Assembly: GCF_963678635.1 (NCBI RefSeq)
Contig: NC_087062.1
Coordinates: 6,002,193 to 6,066,192, forward strand
From: Symsagittifera roscoffensis
Lineage: Eukaryota > Xenacoelomorpha > Acoela > Convolutidae
Direction of reading: 5' to 3'
Length of the DNA: 64,000 bases
Shown: positions 31,371-42,278 of the stretch, in pieces
How the letters are laid out: every line of letters begins with the position of its first letter
Numbering within the stretch: the first letter of the stretch is position 1
The notes under the pieces: generated by a model
Seen by the model: only the letters and a program-made list of their open reading frames with translations
Databases searched by the model: none
What the model was told of the DNA's origin: nothing
Program-made: the position numbers and the translations under genes

Positions 31371-32048
31371 TAGTGCTGATTTAAATTTACCCGGATAAAA
31401 CGCCCGAAACTTGAAAATTGAAACTTGTTTTTCTCAAATTGGGTTCAATTTAGATGAAATAAAATGAGGACCAAAATAGCTTCGAAATTTCAGCAGAATT
31501 AATTTAGTCAAAACGTTTTGGAAATTCGGGCAATAATTTAACCCCAAAAACGGATGATTTTTAGTTGATCACTGCAATTATTGAAAAAATCAACGAGCCT
31601 CCTTTTTAGCTCGTCAAAGTTTATGAGGGGTATGATCTCAAAAACAATGCACAAATTGTTGAAAATTATTTTTAAATAAAAAAATGGGTGTTTTATATAG
31701 TAAAAATGACATTTTTTTTTGTAAAATACAAAAACAATTTAGTTTTTGCAATGTTTTTGTTAACTTTTTTGAGCTAAACAAAAAGATGATTTTGATATAA
31801 TTTTGTCAGTAATTGACTCGGCGGTAGTTTCGGCGTAATTTTTGATTAACTAAAAAATCATGATCCGTTTTTGGGGTAAAACTTTGGGCCCTTATTTTGC
31901 AAATCAAACTGCAACATATTATATCTGCTAAAACTCTATGAAAGATTTGTATTCTTCTTTTTTTTACGTGAATCAACCCAGTTTGAGAAAAACGCGTTCT
32001 AAATTTCATATGTTATGCGTTTGTTCCGGATAATTTATATCAGCAATG
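31371..32048. mobile_element. Tc1/mariner-type MITE with both ends (678 bp)
   Basis: The left end TAGTGCTGATTTAAATTTAC continues CCGGATAAAACG. The right end is its inverted form, TTCCGGATAATTTATATCAG then CAATG. TA dinucleotides flank both sides, as expected for Tc1/mariner targets. Interior blocks CCCCAAAAACGGATGATTTT and GTCAGTAATTGACTCGG are shared with other copies in the window. No transposase. Confidence 0.7.
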
Positions 32049-32571
32049 TACTTTGAGTGTCAATTAAGTCAGAAGTGAACACAATTACTTGTTTATACTT
32101 AAGCTAAGATGTCAATAGTTAGTTTTTTAAAGCATATTCACCAAAAACAAAAATATTTGCTTCTGATTTGTTTTTTCATTTTGTTAGCACAAAAAAAATG
32201 CAGTGGGATCGCGAAATTTAAGTTCAATACTTTGATTTGGAGTCTTAACAGAAATTTGGATCCTCAATCCCATTATTATAATATTGATGTGATTCGTTCT
32301 TGAGATTAAATAGTTGAAGGTTTTAGCCTTCTAAGTAGAAAAAAACTTGATGAGATTAAACTTAGAATATAAAAATTAGTTCAAATCACATGGTGACCAG
32401 ACCAGACCGGTAAACCAGACAGGAGTCTAGATAAAAATAGAAGATAGATTTTTGGGTGGCTTATAGTTGACAATGGCTAACTTTTCTGAAGATTATCGCG
32501 TTCAAATATCGCACAATAACAGAAACTACAATTCTTATTATTTGAAGTTTAATTACAACCAACTATATATG

Positions 32572-35298
32572 CTAAAAGTTATGAGAAATTTGAGTAGTTG
32601 ACCTTGAAAACGTATCTCGCTCTCCTCTATCCAAGGAACCCGCGGCCTTCACCGTCACAAGATAGAGAGAATACTCTTCGCAACCTTCGAATTTTTCCTG
32701 ACACAAAACTGTGCTTTTGTTCACCATACAGAGCAAAGTCAGTCCCAATTTGCCAGCATCATATTGACCCAAAACGTCGTTATTAAACGGGCGCACGTTT
32801 TGCCCGCTGAGCGAATCATTGCCAGTCGAGTTCATCAGGCTTTTGAAATCGTGAATCCGCACAAATCGCTCGGTGCTACAAAGCGAACGCGAAATCGCGT
32901 ACTCCGAATTTGACACTTTCAGAATCAAAACAGGCGAATCGCTTTCATCTATAGTTTTCAAAACCGGCTCGCTGTTCAGGTAGCTTTTCTGCTTGAAGAA
33001 CTTCGACTTAATGAGCTGCGTATGTTCGCTCCATCTCATGCATATTAGCTGTTTCTCCACGAAGTTCTGAAGCAAGAGGTAATCTCCAGAAAACATCATC
33101 GAGAACCAGTTTGCAGGTTTGTCCAGATCCAGTTTAATTGTTTCTTTGAACTTTTCAAACTCAAATACATAAAGAATATCGGACGAACAAGGTCGCACAA
33201 TTAGGATTCGAGAGTTTCCAGCTAACTGCCACCCCCTAACGCCAACATTTTGAGGGATTGGATGGCTGTTTAATGTTCTCAACACGTGAAAACTATGCTT
33301 GTTCAAAACAACAACATTACATTTGAAATCTTCGGTCATAGTCGCGCCGTAAAGAGTGTTACTTGACACAGCTATGTCGTGTAAAATAGCGTTTTCAGCT
33401 GTTTTTGACCAGAAAGTGTTGCTTTTTACGTCTTTTTTCAGACATAGACTCTTCGAAATAAATCCGGCTTCGACTGCTTTCAGAGTGTAAATAATTCCGA
33501 ACCAACTTAGGCAGAAGAACGTATTGGTGGCATCGACTACAACTCGTAAAAGGGGCTTTGGTCCTTCAATTTTGACAGGAGTCGAAGCTTTGACAGCAAG
33601 GGAACAAAGTCGAACTCCAGTTGAAATGTCATACAAAGACTGGTTGGTATCTATGAAAAAGGATCTTTTCAAACTTTCCGCTAGTTTTCATATTTACATA
33701 ATTTTTTCCCAGGGTCGAATTTGAGAGGTTGAGGCGTGCGAGTCAAACGCCAGCCATGCTTAACAATTTAACGACCCAAAACTTTTTCTAACGGCGCCTT
33801 AAGCGCCAACATACAAAAAACTTGAGACAAAACGCTGACATTTTTCTTTAAAATCTTCCTAAAAAGCTTCAAAGTTTTTTTTCAAAAAACCCGCAAGACC
33901 TCGGAAAACCTCAATAAGCTCGAAAGGTCAATAATTTTGTCGATCAACAATTTTTACAACAATTTAACAAATTTTACCATAGTTGAATTGGGGCTTGAAT
34001 TGCTAAGCGTTTCATGTAAATACTTGCCTCTTATTAGCTGAAAACTTCAACTTTGAGCCAAGTGAACACGTCCCCCCTGAAAATGAGTTAAAAAAGATGT
34101 TAATTTGTTCCAAAATTCCGCCTGGACATTTAAAAAAATCCATATGACAATACTATTTTTAAGAGAGTATTTAACAGGGGCGAATCTAAGATTTTCTCGA
34201 GGGAAGGCGGATTTTCAAAAAAATTTTAGAAAATTTTGTCGACATTTTTTTCAGGTCGAGCAAATTGATTTTTTGAGCTCCCCAAAAACATTAAAACTGT
34301 GTTTTGGTCAAATTTTCTGCACCGCAGGCAAAATTTTGAAAAAAATAACAGGCCAAGAAAGGCATTTTTAGGCACTTTTTTTGGAAAGTTTTGGCCAAAA
34401 AATCGCGCTTTTTCGGCGCGCTCCCTCCTCACAATTAGTATATATTGGCGCCAAAGGCGCCTCTAGAAAAATTTTAGGGTCCTTCGCCAAAAATAGGTAT
34501 CTCAAAATAGTACAAAGGGGGCCCCTTTGGGTCGGCAGGGGTTCGAATCTCTGAGGGGAAGGCGCCCCCCCCCCCCTAAATCCGCCCTGGTATTTAATAG
34601 TTATTAAGAGAGTAGCTATTTATTAGTTGTTTAAAATTATTAAGAGATTATGATGACAAAACTATTTCGAGAGTATTTAATTTTAAGAGAGTAATAAAAA
34701 ATATACCTGATAAGCTCTCTTCACAGCTGCAAGAACTGAAGATTCTAGAACTTTCTGAATTAAAAGAGGGCGACCCCACTGCTGGTGCTTCGAGAAGATA
34801 ACTTGTAGTTCTGTCCAAAGACGCTTTCACTACTTCAATTCTCGCGTGAAATTCATCAATGTACTTATTTTGCAACTCCAACGCTAATTTTAACTCTTCC
34901 AAATTCATTTCTAATTCTTTTTCCGACTTGCAAGCGGTGACGTCACGCTGGATGGAATTTGCAAATCTCGACTGATCTCTAAGCTCTTGCAGTTTATCGC
35001 CGACGAGAACAAAATCAGTCATTGCTTCTTCGTAAAGAATTCGTAAATTTGTCAACTTCGTTTCGCCGATTGGCTCCGAATAGGCTTCAAGATCGGCTGT
35101 TACACGTTGTTTTTTGTACTCGGCAAAGGGGACAACTTCATGTTCGTTTTTGTTTCCGTGAGTTGATGTCCAGCATTTTCGACATATCAGCACTCCACAA
35201 GATCGACAGAAAATGTCATTTTGCAGACCGTGAGTTGGACAAGTTCCGTTTTGGATGTCGGCTTTTGAGTTCATTTCCGTATCGTTTTTGCCTTTCAT
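32572..35298 (-). CDS. B-box zinc finger / coiled-coil protein (TRIM-like, no RING)
   Basis: A two-exon gene, CDS 34707-35298 joined to 32572-33680, 566 aa, intact. The start is the first ATG (MKGKNDTEMNSK) after an in-frame stop. Residues 20-56 are a B-box: CPTHGLQNDIFCRSCGVLIC, then RKC and two His, giving eight zinc ligands (C-x2-H-x7-C-x2-C-x4-C-x2-C-x4-H-x5-H). Residues ~75-170 are Leu/Glu-rich and probably coiled coil. Exon 2 (~370 residues) has no clear motif but has scattered aromatic and strand-like repeats such as SDILYVFEFEKF and LYLVTVKAAG; I infer a beta-propeller-like domain as in some TRIM proteins. There is no RING in front, so ubiquitin-ligase activity is not supported; an adaptor role is the family expectation. 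The splice is phase 1 (AG/GTATAT donor, CTAG acceptor). The intron contains a hAT MITE at 34175-34589. Confidence 0.85.
34175..34589. mobile_element. hAT-like MITE, family 1 (415 bp), perfect target duplication
   Basis: Ends CAGGGGCGAATCTAAG and CCTAAATCCGCCCTG are flanked on both sides by GTATTTAA (34167-34174 and 34590-34597), a perfect 8-bp duplication. The interior carries TTGGCGCCAAAGGCGCC, TCTCAAAATAGTACAAAGG and GGTTCGAATCTCTGAGG. It is in the single intron of the B-box gene. Confidence 0.9.
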
Positions 35299-35699
35299 TT
35301 CTCGGCATAGAAATTGGACAGAATACCTCAAACTCAAAAACTCGAAAACTTATCACAGTTTATGGGGAAGGGGGGATAGCGCAACATGTAGTTGAGACCT
35401 GGTTATAACCATTTCAACTACTTGTTTTAAATCTATACGCCAGATTCTTCATTAAACGCGGAGGTTCAAAAATATTATTATGAAAGTTTCAAAAATATTA
35501 TTATGAAAACTCAAAAACTAGATTCAGAGTAAAAACAAATGGCCGAATTGGTCGCGTATTAAACCCGCTTGCTCCTGTTTTGTTTGCAGAAAAATGTGCA
35601 GCTGCATACATTATTAGGATAATGGAGAGTTTTTGGCATAAATGGATGTCAAAGAGTTGATCCTGGTAGTATCCCATCTCGAGGCAATGTTCGCCTATA

Positions 35700-35930
35700 A
35701 TTTTTTTATCCACGGGGGAAAGGACCAACATACGAGCTGTACAGCTCATCACGGCGAACCGCTGTTGTGCCCCTGTGTAAGAACTGCATGCAATTTTTTT
35801 TTGGTTATTTTTCTGGGCTGGGTAGTGTTGCTTCACCCTCAAGCAACGAGCACGGATCATGGTGGGCCTCGAACATCCGACCTTTCAAAATTAGAGGCGG
35901 AGACGTAACCACTCCACCACCGCTCGCCCA
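35700..35930 (-). repeat. tRNA-derived SINE, near full length
   Basis: Read on the minus strand it begins GGCGAGCGGTGGTGGAGTGG (A-box region) and continues through an anticodon-arm-like stretch to GGATGTTCGAGGCCCACC (B box). A ~150-bp body follows, containing GCAGTTCTTACACAGGGGCA, CGGTTCGCCGTGATGAG and GGTCCTTTCCCCCGTGG. The head recurs at 1493-1555 and the distal body at 12877-12955. Pol III transcription with LINE-driven spread is the known mode for such elements. Confidence 0.75.
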
Positions 35931-36012
35931 AAAAAAACAATCAGATTTCTCAATTCCTTCGTTTTTTTTCGTATAAAAACATATACCACAAATAAACGTC
36001 AGAATAAACGCG

Positions 36013-38429
36013 TGATAAATCAATTTGATGCTCATTCATTCATGATAAAAATGACCCAAAATTTTTCAAATTTTTTCTTAATGGCGAGAAAAACGGGTTT
36101 AAAACTGTTGCTTTATAGTCTAATTTTGAGCGAGTAAAACAAGCGAGCAGATGTTATAGTAAGACAAGTTTTTGTTCTAGCCATTACTAGTTTTTGAATT
36201 TCCATGTAGCGCTTCCTTGGCACTTAAAATCTCTAGAAAAGTTTTAGAAAATTTATTATTAATCCGCCGCAAACAAACTGATCAAAAGTTTAAATAACTT
36301 GATCAAGAGTAAAATTTTAATTATTTTTTTTTGTAGAAAATTGTAGTCAATTATGAACAAGGATGGCCGGTTGCTGTGCAAGTTGCATAAATTGTTCATA
36401 TCACATTCGTTAACAATTGAAAAAAAATTCTTCAATTTGTAGTCGTTTTGTGCCTTGTGTATTTAGATAACCTTACAAAAGCATAAAAAAACAGTGAGTT
36501 AGTCATAGTTGTCAGCATTCGCCTTCAAAAAATAATTTAAAACAAAAAACAGAAAAAAAAATTTTCTAATTTTTTGCTCAGCGCTTCCTTGCCATTACAG
36601 AGTTTCTTAAAAAAAATGATTTCTAAAGAAAACTTTAAAATCTAGTCATTTTACTCAAATCAAACTCTTTTAGCCTAAAATTTTAAATAAAATTAAATTT
36701 TTTTATAACAAATATTACTCGATAGCTGTACTCGTTCCTAGTTACTCAAAAATTGTACACTAGTTTTTCTCTAAACTGCGACCTCTGTTCAAAACTTTCA
36801 ATTTATTGTTTCATTCACCTCTAAAAGTGCTTCAGTTTGATATTTCACTCCAGTTTGACCCATTCCGATTATTATCTGTGATACCTTATTTTGCGTGGAA
36901 AACAAAAAAAGGAAAAAACTACAATACACCCGAATTTAATAGTGTTCTATTCTTAGTTTTGGCTAGTTCCTCGCTTTAAACCACCCACCAAAAAACCCTC
37001 CCAGCTTGAAGACAAAAATGAAATTTTTTGAAAATACTAATATGATCGATGTTTTGTGTGATCGGCTGCTCTTGTTTTCCTCATTTTCCTTTAACACAAA
37101 AAAAACTTGGAAAAACGAGGAGGCGCAGAGAAAAAACGGTTCGCTTTGACCACAAATTAGAATTTTTTTGCACGCAGAAGGTAGAAGGAGTATTAGATTT
37201 TTTCGGCTTTCTTAATTCTGGGTTGAGAATTACTTTCTGAAACCTCACCTGGTAAAAAGAATCTTCAAATTGAGAAATTGTAAGAAACGCCGACTTGAAC
37301 AGCTTAACACAATAATGCGACTTGTTTACGATGGTGAAAGAGTATTTGTAAATCAGTTGGAAAGTCGTATTTTCTGGTCAAACAAACAACCACATTTTGA
37401 ACCACGAGGCCAAAATGTGTTATGGATATTCGCACTGCTTGGTGCATATAAAACTCTGGAATGCAAGCATAAGGTTCCGAACTGGGATCCACAAGCTGTT
37501 GCAGAGTTCACTAGCAATTCTTTGTAACGTAAAAATTGTCAGAAAATTAATTCTGCCGTAAAACCCGCAATGATCGAATATTCCAAGTTGTTCCCGGAGT
37601 CCGCATTTGCAGATGGATTCCGCATTTGTTAGCGGATTCCACAAATATTAACTAGATTCAGCAAAAAAAAAAGAGGATTCCGCAATTTTATATGCGGATT
37701 TCGCTAGCAAAATGCGGATCCCGCGACATCGCGTTCCGCTGGACATATGAAGAAATATTTGTTTATGGACGCCGCATTTTAACCATTTGTCATTTGTATA
37801 AGGGTTCCACAACGGCGAATTTTTTTTAAAAAATAGACTTGTTGCAGGTTTCACAAAAAGGGAACTTTCAGCCGGTTGCAAAATCCGCGTATAATTCACA
37901 AAACACGCAGTTTGGCCTTACAAAGTAGTAGCATTAGTTAAAACGCTCATTCTTTCACTCATTCCTAGTGGCAAATTATTCCGAAAAATGGAAAAATTCA
38001 GCTCAACTTTTCTCGACACTGAGACAATTTTTATGAGTATTGTTTGCAATGAATCCTGAATAAAAGAGTTTTTATATGATACCAAAAATGACCCCTTGCA
38101 AGCATTCCTTGATTGGGTGACTAAAATTGGGCGGGAAAAACTCACACTTGGCAATAGTTCCTGCCCGACACCTGGTAACACGGACGGAACAATTACTCGG
38201 GTTGGGCACCTCTTTGTAGTGCGCTAATTTTCGTGGGATCCGTGAACTCATCCTAAAGATTTATATGACTTATACTAATATGACCACCTCAAAATAATCT
38301 CTATCCATATAGTAGTGAGCGAGAGAGTTCAGCAACAAATGAGCATAGATGAATTGATAATGTCTAAAAGGCCACTGATTTTCAAAAAGCACTTAATCTC
38401 GATAAAAATCATAGTTTACACCTCACTAG
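36013..38429 (-). repeat. Long direct repeat, left copy (probable 3' LTR)
   Basis: It matches 42279-44665 in order with few substitutions: 36013-37400 pairs with 42279-43672, 37400-37750 with about 44090-44440, and 38235-38429 with 44468-44665. It begins TGATAAATCAATTTGATGCT and ends near TTTACACCTCACTAG. Read on the minus strand the termini can be set as TGAGGTGTAAAC and GATTTATCA, i.e. TG...CA as for LTRs. No target duplication was found. The copies carry different indels. Gene-like frames inside are not supported. Confidence 0.6.
37400..37918. mobile_element. Inverted-repeat element carried inside the long direct repeat
   Basis: It starts GAGGCCAAAATGTGTTATGG and ends AACACGCAGTTTGGCC, imperfect inverted copies. 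The interior has several GCGGATTCCGC-type words and related inverted forms. The corresponding segment is present, truncated, at about 44090-44440 in the other direct repeat, so it was in the repeat before that was duplicated. Related pieces lie at 9361-9640 and 19427-21180. Confidence 0.55.
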
Positions 38430-38986
38430 TGTTGAAAACGTTAGTCAGTCAATATGTAAAGTCCAATGATAAGCAACTTGATCTCAGAAAGTTAACAATA
38501 AGAGTGATCCTATAGGTCAAACAAGGGTGACAGACAATACCAAGGGCAACACCTGCTAATAGATTAATTAGCACCACGTTTGACAATTGATTGACAGTTA
38601 GAAATGAAACTCTCACGAACTCTTTTAGCACTATACAACACTCCCCCTTCGATAATGAAATTTTTAAAACGATTGAAAAATACTGAATGATGGTAGTTGT
38701 ACAATTAAAGAAAATTTACGAAAATTACTGATGAAACACTGACTGATGAATTTATGGTTGATTAACCAATTTTAAATGTAACAGCGGTTTTCAGCAACTA
38801 AATAAATCACCCAGCGGTGATAAAATACTTGAGTTTTTGGCCAATGTTGGTCAACCCTCTCCCTGGGCTCAAGCTAAGTTTCTTTTTAAGTTTTTAAGTT
38901 TTCAACTACTTTTCCTCCTCGCGATCCGGTTTGAGTATAATGCAGTCAATCATCACACCCCCCATCTTCGTGACGGCTGTCCTCTG

Positions 38987-41900
38987 TCACCCACTTCGTC
39001 TTGACGCCGTGTCCTCTTGACTATCCCCCTGGCTACTGTAGGAGACAAGTCGGACTTTCCGTTGCTTCTTTTTTTTATCCGCGGGTGCTGGTTTTTTCTG
39101 ATCCCGTGGAATCTCTTCTGGTTCGCCTCCTATCGCTGGAATTGTGTCTTCATCGCTCCCCGTGTCTGGTAGTGTTTGGCTTGTTGTTTCTGATTTTCTC
39201 GTAAATTTCTGTGCTTTTTCTATTGTTGGTTGGTTTTGGGATGGTCCTGCTTGTGTTTCCTCTGGTTTGGGCTTTTTCACCGATATGATGGGTAGGTCAT
39301 CTTCGCTTTCTTCCGAATCCTATTCGCTTGCTGCAAATCTTCGTCCCACTTGTTTTCGTGCGTTTTGCTTCCCAAAGTTAGTCTTTACCCTAGCTCGCTC
39401 TTTTACTTCTTGTGGGGTCGCTGCAGCCTTGTACAGCGACGATTTTTTCGTCGTCTTCTTCAATGCCACGTCCAATTTTCTAAGTACAACCCCATTGCTT
39501 AGCGTTAACGTATGCGCACTCTGCGATATTTTTTGAATGTATTTGTTTATACCTTTTCAAATTCTTATTCCCTGTCCTCTGATACAGCGTTTCAGAGGGT
39601 CCTGGTTGTTTGGGTTCTCCCGCCGCTTTGATGATAGATGGTTCATCATCCTGGTTTCCGGCCTGCTCGTCCGTTAGCTTTCGTGAATGGCTCCGGTGTT
39701 CAATGTCGTATGCCAGAGCAGATCTTAGCCCGCAGTTCGTCTCAGTAGGGTGCGGCATGTCCCTCACATTCGAATCAGCTTCATCTAAACAAGCATTCTT
39801 TGTTTTTAGTACGCGAGACCAATCCAGATTTTGAAGAGAGGGAGATTCCTTAGCACCGTGTTCACTTCTCGACCGTGTTGTGCCTCGAATGGCGAGATCT
39901 TAAGCGTTGCATTTTTCGAAAATCTCAGAGCACCAAGGGCTCGTTCGATCATTTTTTCCAAGGGTTCATGGTGTTTTTCCTGTACGAATGTCAGAATCGA
40001 ATTCTTAAGGCTACCAATGGTGCGCTCCACACATCCGTTTGCCCGGTGGTCATTTACCGGTGATTTTATTATTTCAATGCCCTCCCCATTGCGGAATGCT
40101 TTCGCTTCGTTCGATTTAAAGCTAGTTCCCTGGTCCACGTGGATTTTCCTGGGTACAGCATGATTGGCTATATATGATTTTAGAAATTTTATATCTTATC
40201 TGACCGGTTTTTTCCACAGACTGCCACTAGTCACATATTAGTCTACTGCCACTAACACATATTTTTGAGACTCCTTTAAATAGTTAATATGACCCCAGAA
40301 ATCAAGTTGAACCGCTTCGTTTGGTTCTTTTGGTTCGGTAATGTTTCCCAGTTGATTTTTATTTAAAATGGTTTTCAAGTTCTTACCGGCGGCGGTACAT
40401 TCTGGGCAGTTTTCAGCAAGGGAGGCGATTGGCCGGTAGATGTAGGGGTACCAGACATCTTTGGCAGCGTCAAACATGTTTGACTTTCCGTAATGATAAG
40501 CATGTATTCTATTGTTGATAGCGGTTTGAAGATTCAATGGTACGACTAGCTTTTCGTCCATCCAAACGACGTTCTCCTTCACATAAAAGTCGCTGACGAA
40601 CTGTGAGTAATATCGGTTCATTGATCATTTTTCATGGAATTGGGGGTCTCGTGTTTTTAATAAGTCTCGAGTTGCACTTAACTGGGGGTCGGAAACATAA
40701 TTTGATTCTATGAATTGTAGATTGAACAGTTCAGGAAGTGAATTTATTTTGCTAACTTTTTTGTAACCACGGGGTATAATCGACATGCATACCAAATTCG
40801 GGTCCAGTGGTGGGATTGTCTCGCCTTTAAATGCTGATTGTAACGATAGAGTAGTGTTTGTTCTAACTGATTTTGTTTCTTTTGTGATTGCTTCTAAGTT
40901 TAAACTCGATGGTAATTCTTCTATTTCGTCACTGCTACTGTCTAGGCTCGGATGTTGTTTTAAAAAATTCTGCCACTTTTTCATAATTTTGTCCATTTCG
41001 ATGTGAATATTTGAATTGTGAATTCTTGAATTTCATAATTTGAAACAACGTTCCTTCACTTGAGAAATAGCACCGACTACATTCTCGCGAAATTTGCGTA
41101 GCCGTTGGCTTAAACCATGGGTTCTACCGGCTGATCTCGTGACGAAATTTCCAATCTATTTATTGATTGTTTACTTTTCGCTATAATATTTGGTCCTTTG
41201 GATATATTATTGTGTGTTTTGTATCCCCTTGATGCATTACTTTTACCAAACCCAAGTGCGGTACGTATTGAGTTTATTTTCGCTACTGTAAACATATTAT
41301 CATACTTACTAATTGGTGTTGCTTCTATACTTGGATATCATGATAAATAAACCGCCAGCCCAATTTTCGCCCCTGGTTTATGTTTTAAATGAAAATCAAA
41401 TGTGATAATTCGGTCCAACCAACGCGTTAAACGGCTAAACATTGTCATGTTTTTTTAATTATTGCCGTTTAAGAGAGAGATTAGCGCTTTGTGATCTGTC
41501 ACTATTATAAAATTTTTCCCAGTATGTAATTACGGAAAAATTCAACCCCCCCACACTACTGCTAACATTTCTAACTCGTTTGTCCCTCATTTAGATATTG
41601 TGAGGCAAATGAAATCGGTCTCCACACTTTCTGTCCTAATTGCTCGAGTACGGCACCTAAACCGTTGTGGCTGGCGTCGCACACGATTCGAATATCCTTG
41701 TGGGTATCAAAATGTCCCAGTTCAACAATGTTAGAAACTTGTTTCTTTAGGTTTTCAAATGCGTTCTGGCATTCTGGCGTCCAAATGTACTGATTACTTT
41801 TACTTAGTAACGCCCGTAGCGGCGCAGACGATTCGGCTAAAGTTGGCAAATACTTATGAAGACTGTGGATTGACCCCATAAACGATTTTAACTGCGCTTC

Positions 41901-42242
41901 TATTGGTTCTGTTTTCCGGACCAATGGGATTATTCCTGTAGATGTTATTTTGTGGCCTGGCCACTCACACTCTCGTTGAGCAAACTAGCATTTCGCCAAT
42001 TTTAGCGAAAAATTCTCCCTGTCCAGTTTTTTCAGAATTTTCTCTACCGTTGCTATATGATGGACTTCGGTTCCCTTGGTTACTACCAAAATGTCGTCAA
42101 TAAACGCATGCGCCTGCGGGTAATCGGAGAGGATATAATCAATTGCACGCTGGAATCCCGATGGCATCGTTGTTAGACCATAGAACCCGGTATTGAACCG
42201 GTACGTACCCGTCGACCGATATCCGACAAGAGAAAATTGCAT
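38987..42242 (-). pseudogene. Ty3/gypsy-type retrotransposon pol remnant
   Basis: Minus-strand blocks in the order reverse transcriptase, RNase H, integrase, which is the Ty3/gypsy order. 41985-42242 holds the fingers/palm segment with GFYGLTTMPSGFQRAID and the catalytic box FIDDILVV. 41571-41924 holds the connection to RNase H (IVCDASHNGLGAVLEQLG). 41110-41560 continues RNase H (VTDHKALISLLNGN). 40238-40621 has the integrase HHCC zinc motif (C-x2-C in ENCPECTAAG) and QLDFWGH. 39806-40138 has the end of the integrase core (SPVNDHRANGCVERTIG). 38987-39770 is a polar C-terminal region. Several stops and frameshifts separate the blocks. gag, protease and the start of the reverse transcriptase are absent, so it is defective. 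Confidence 0.85.
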
Positions 42243-42278
42243 TGTACGCTAGTTTCCGCGTTTAAAGGTATAAACAAG

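Noticed and set aside
31059-31373. 104-codon plus-strand frame with a hydrophobic end
   Set aside because: No ATG at the start (TTG), no recognised family, and its end runs to the boundary of a mariner-type MITE.
32109-32303. 64-codon frame with a hydrophobic N-terminal stretch
   Set aside because: An ATG is present, but the remainder is low complexity and AT-driven. It could pass as a signal peptide by chance; no splice or family support.
35501-36035. Several overlapping open frames on both strands
   Set aside because: They coincide with the tRNA-derived SINE and its flanks and have no protein features.
39001-40163. Plus-strand open frames of 60-130 codons
   Set aside because: They are antisense to the gypsy integrase and C-terminal region, whose motifs are on the minus strand.
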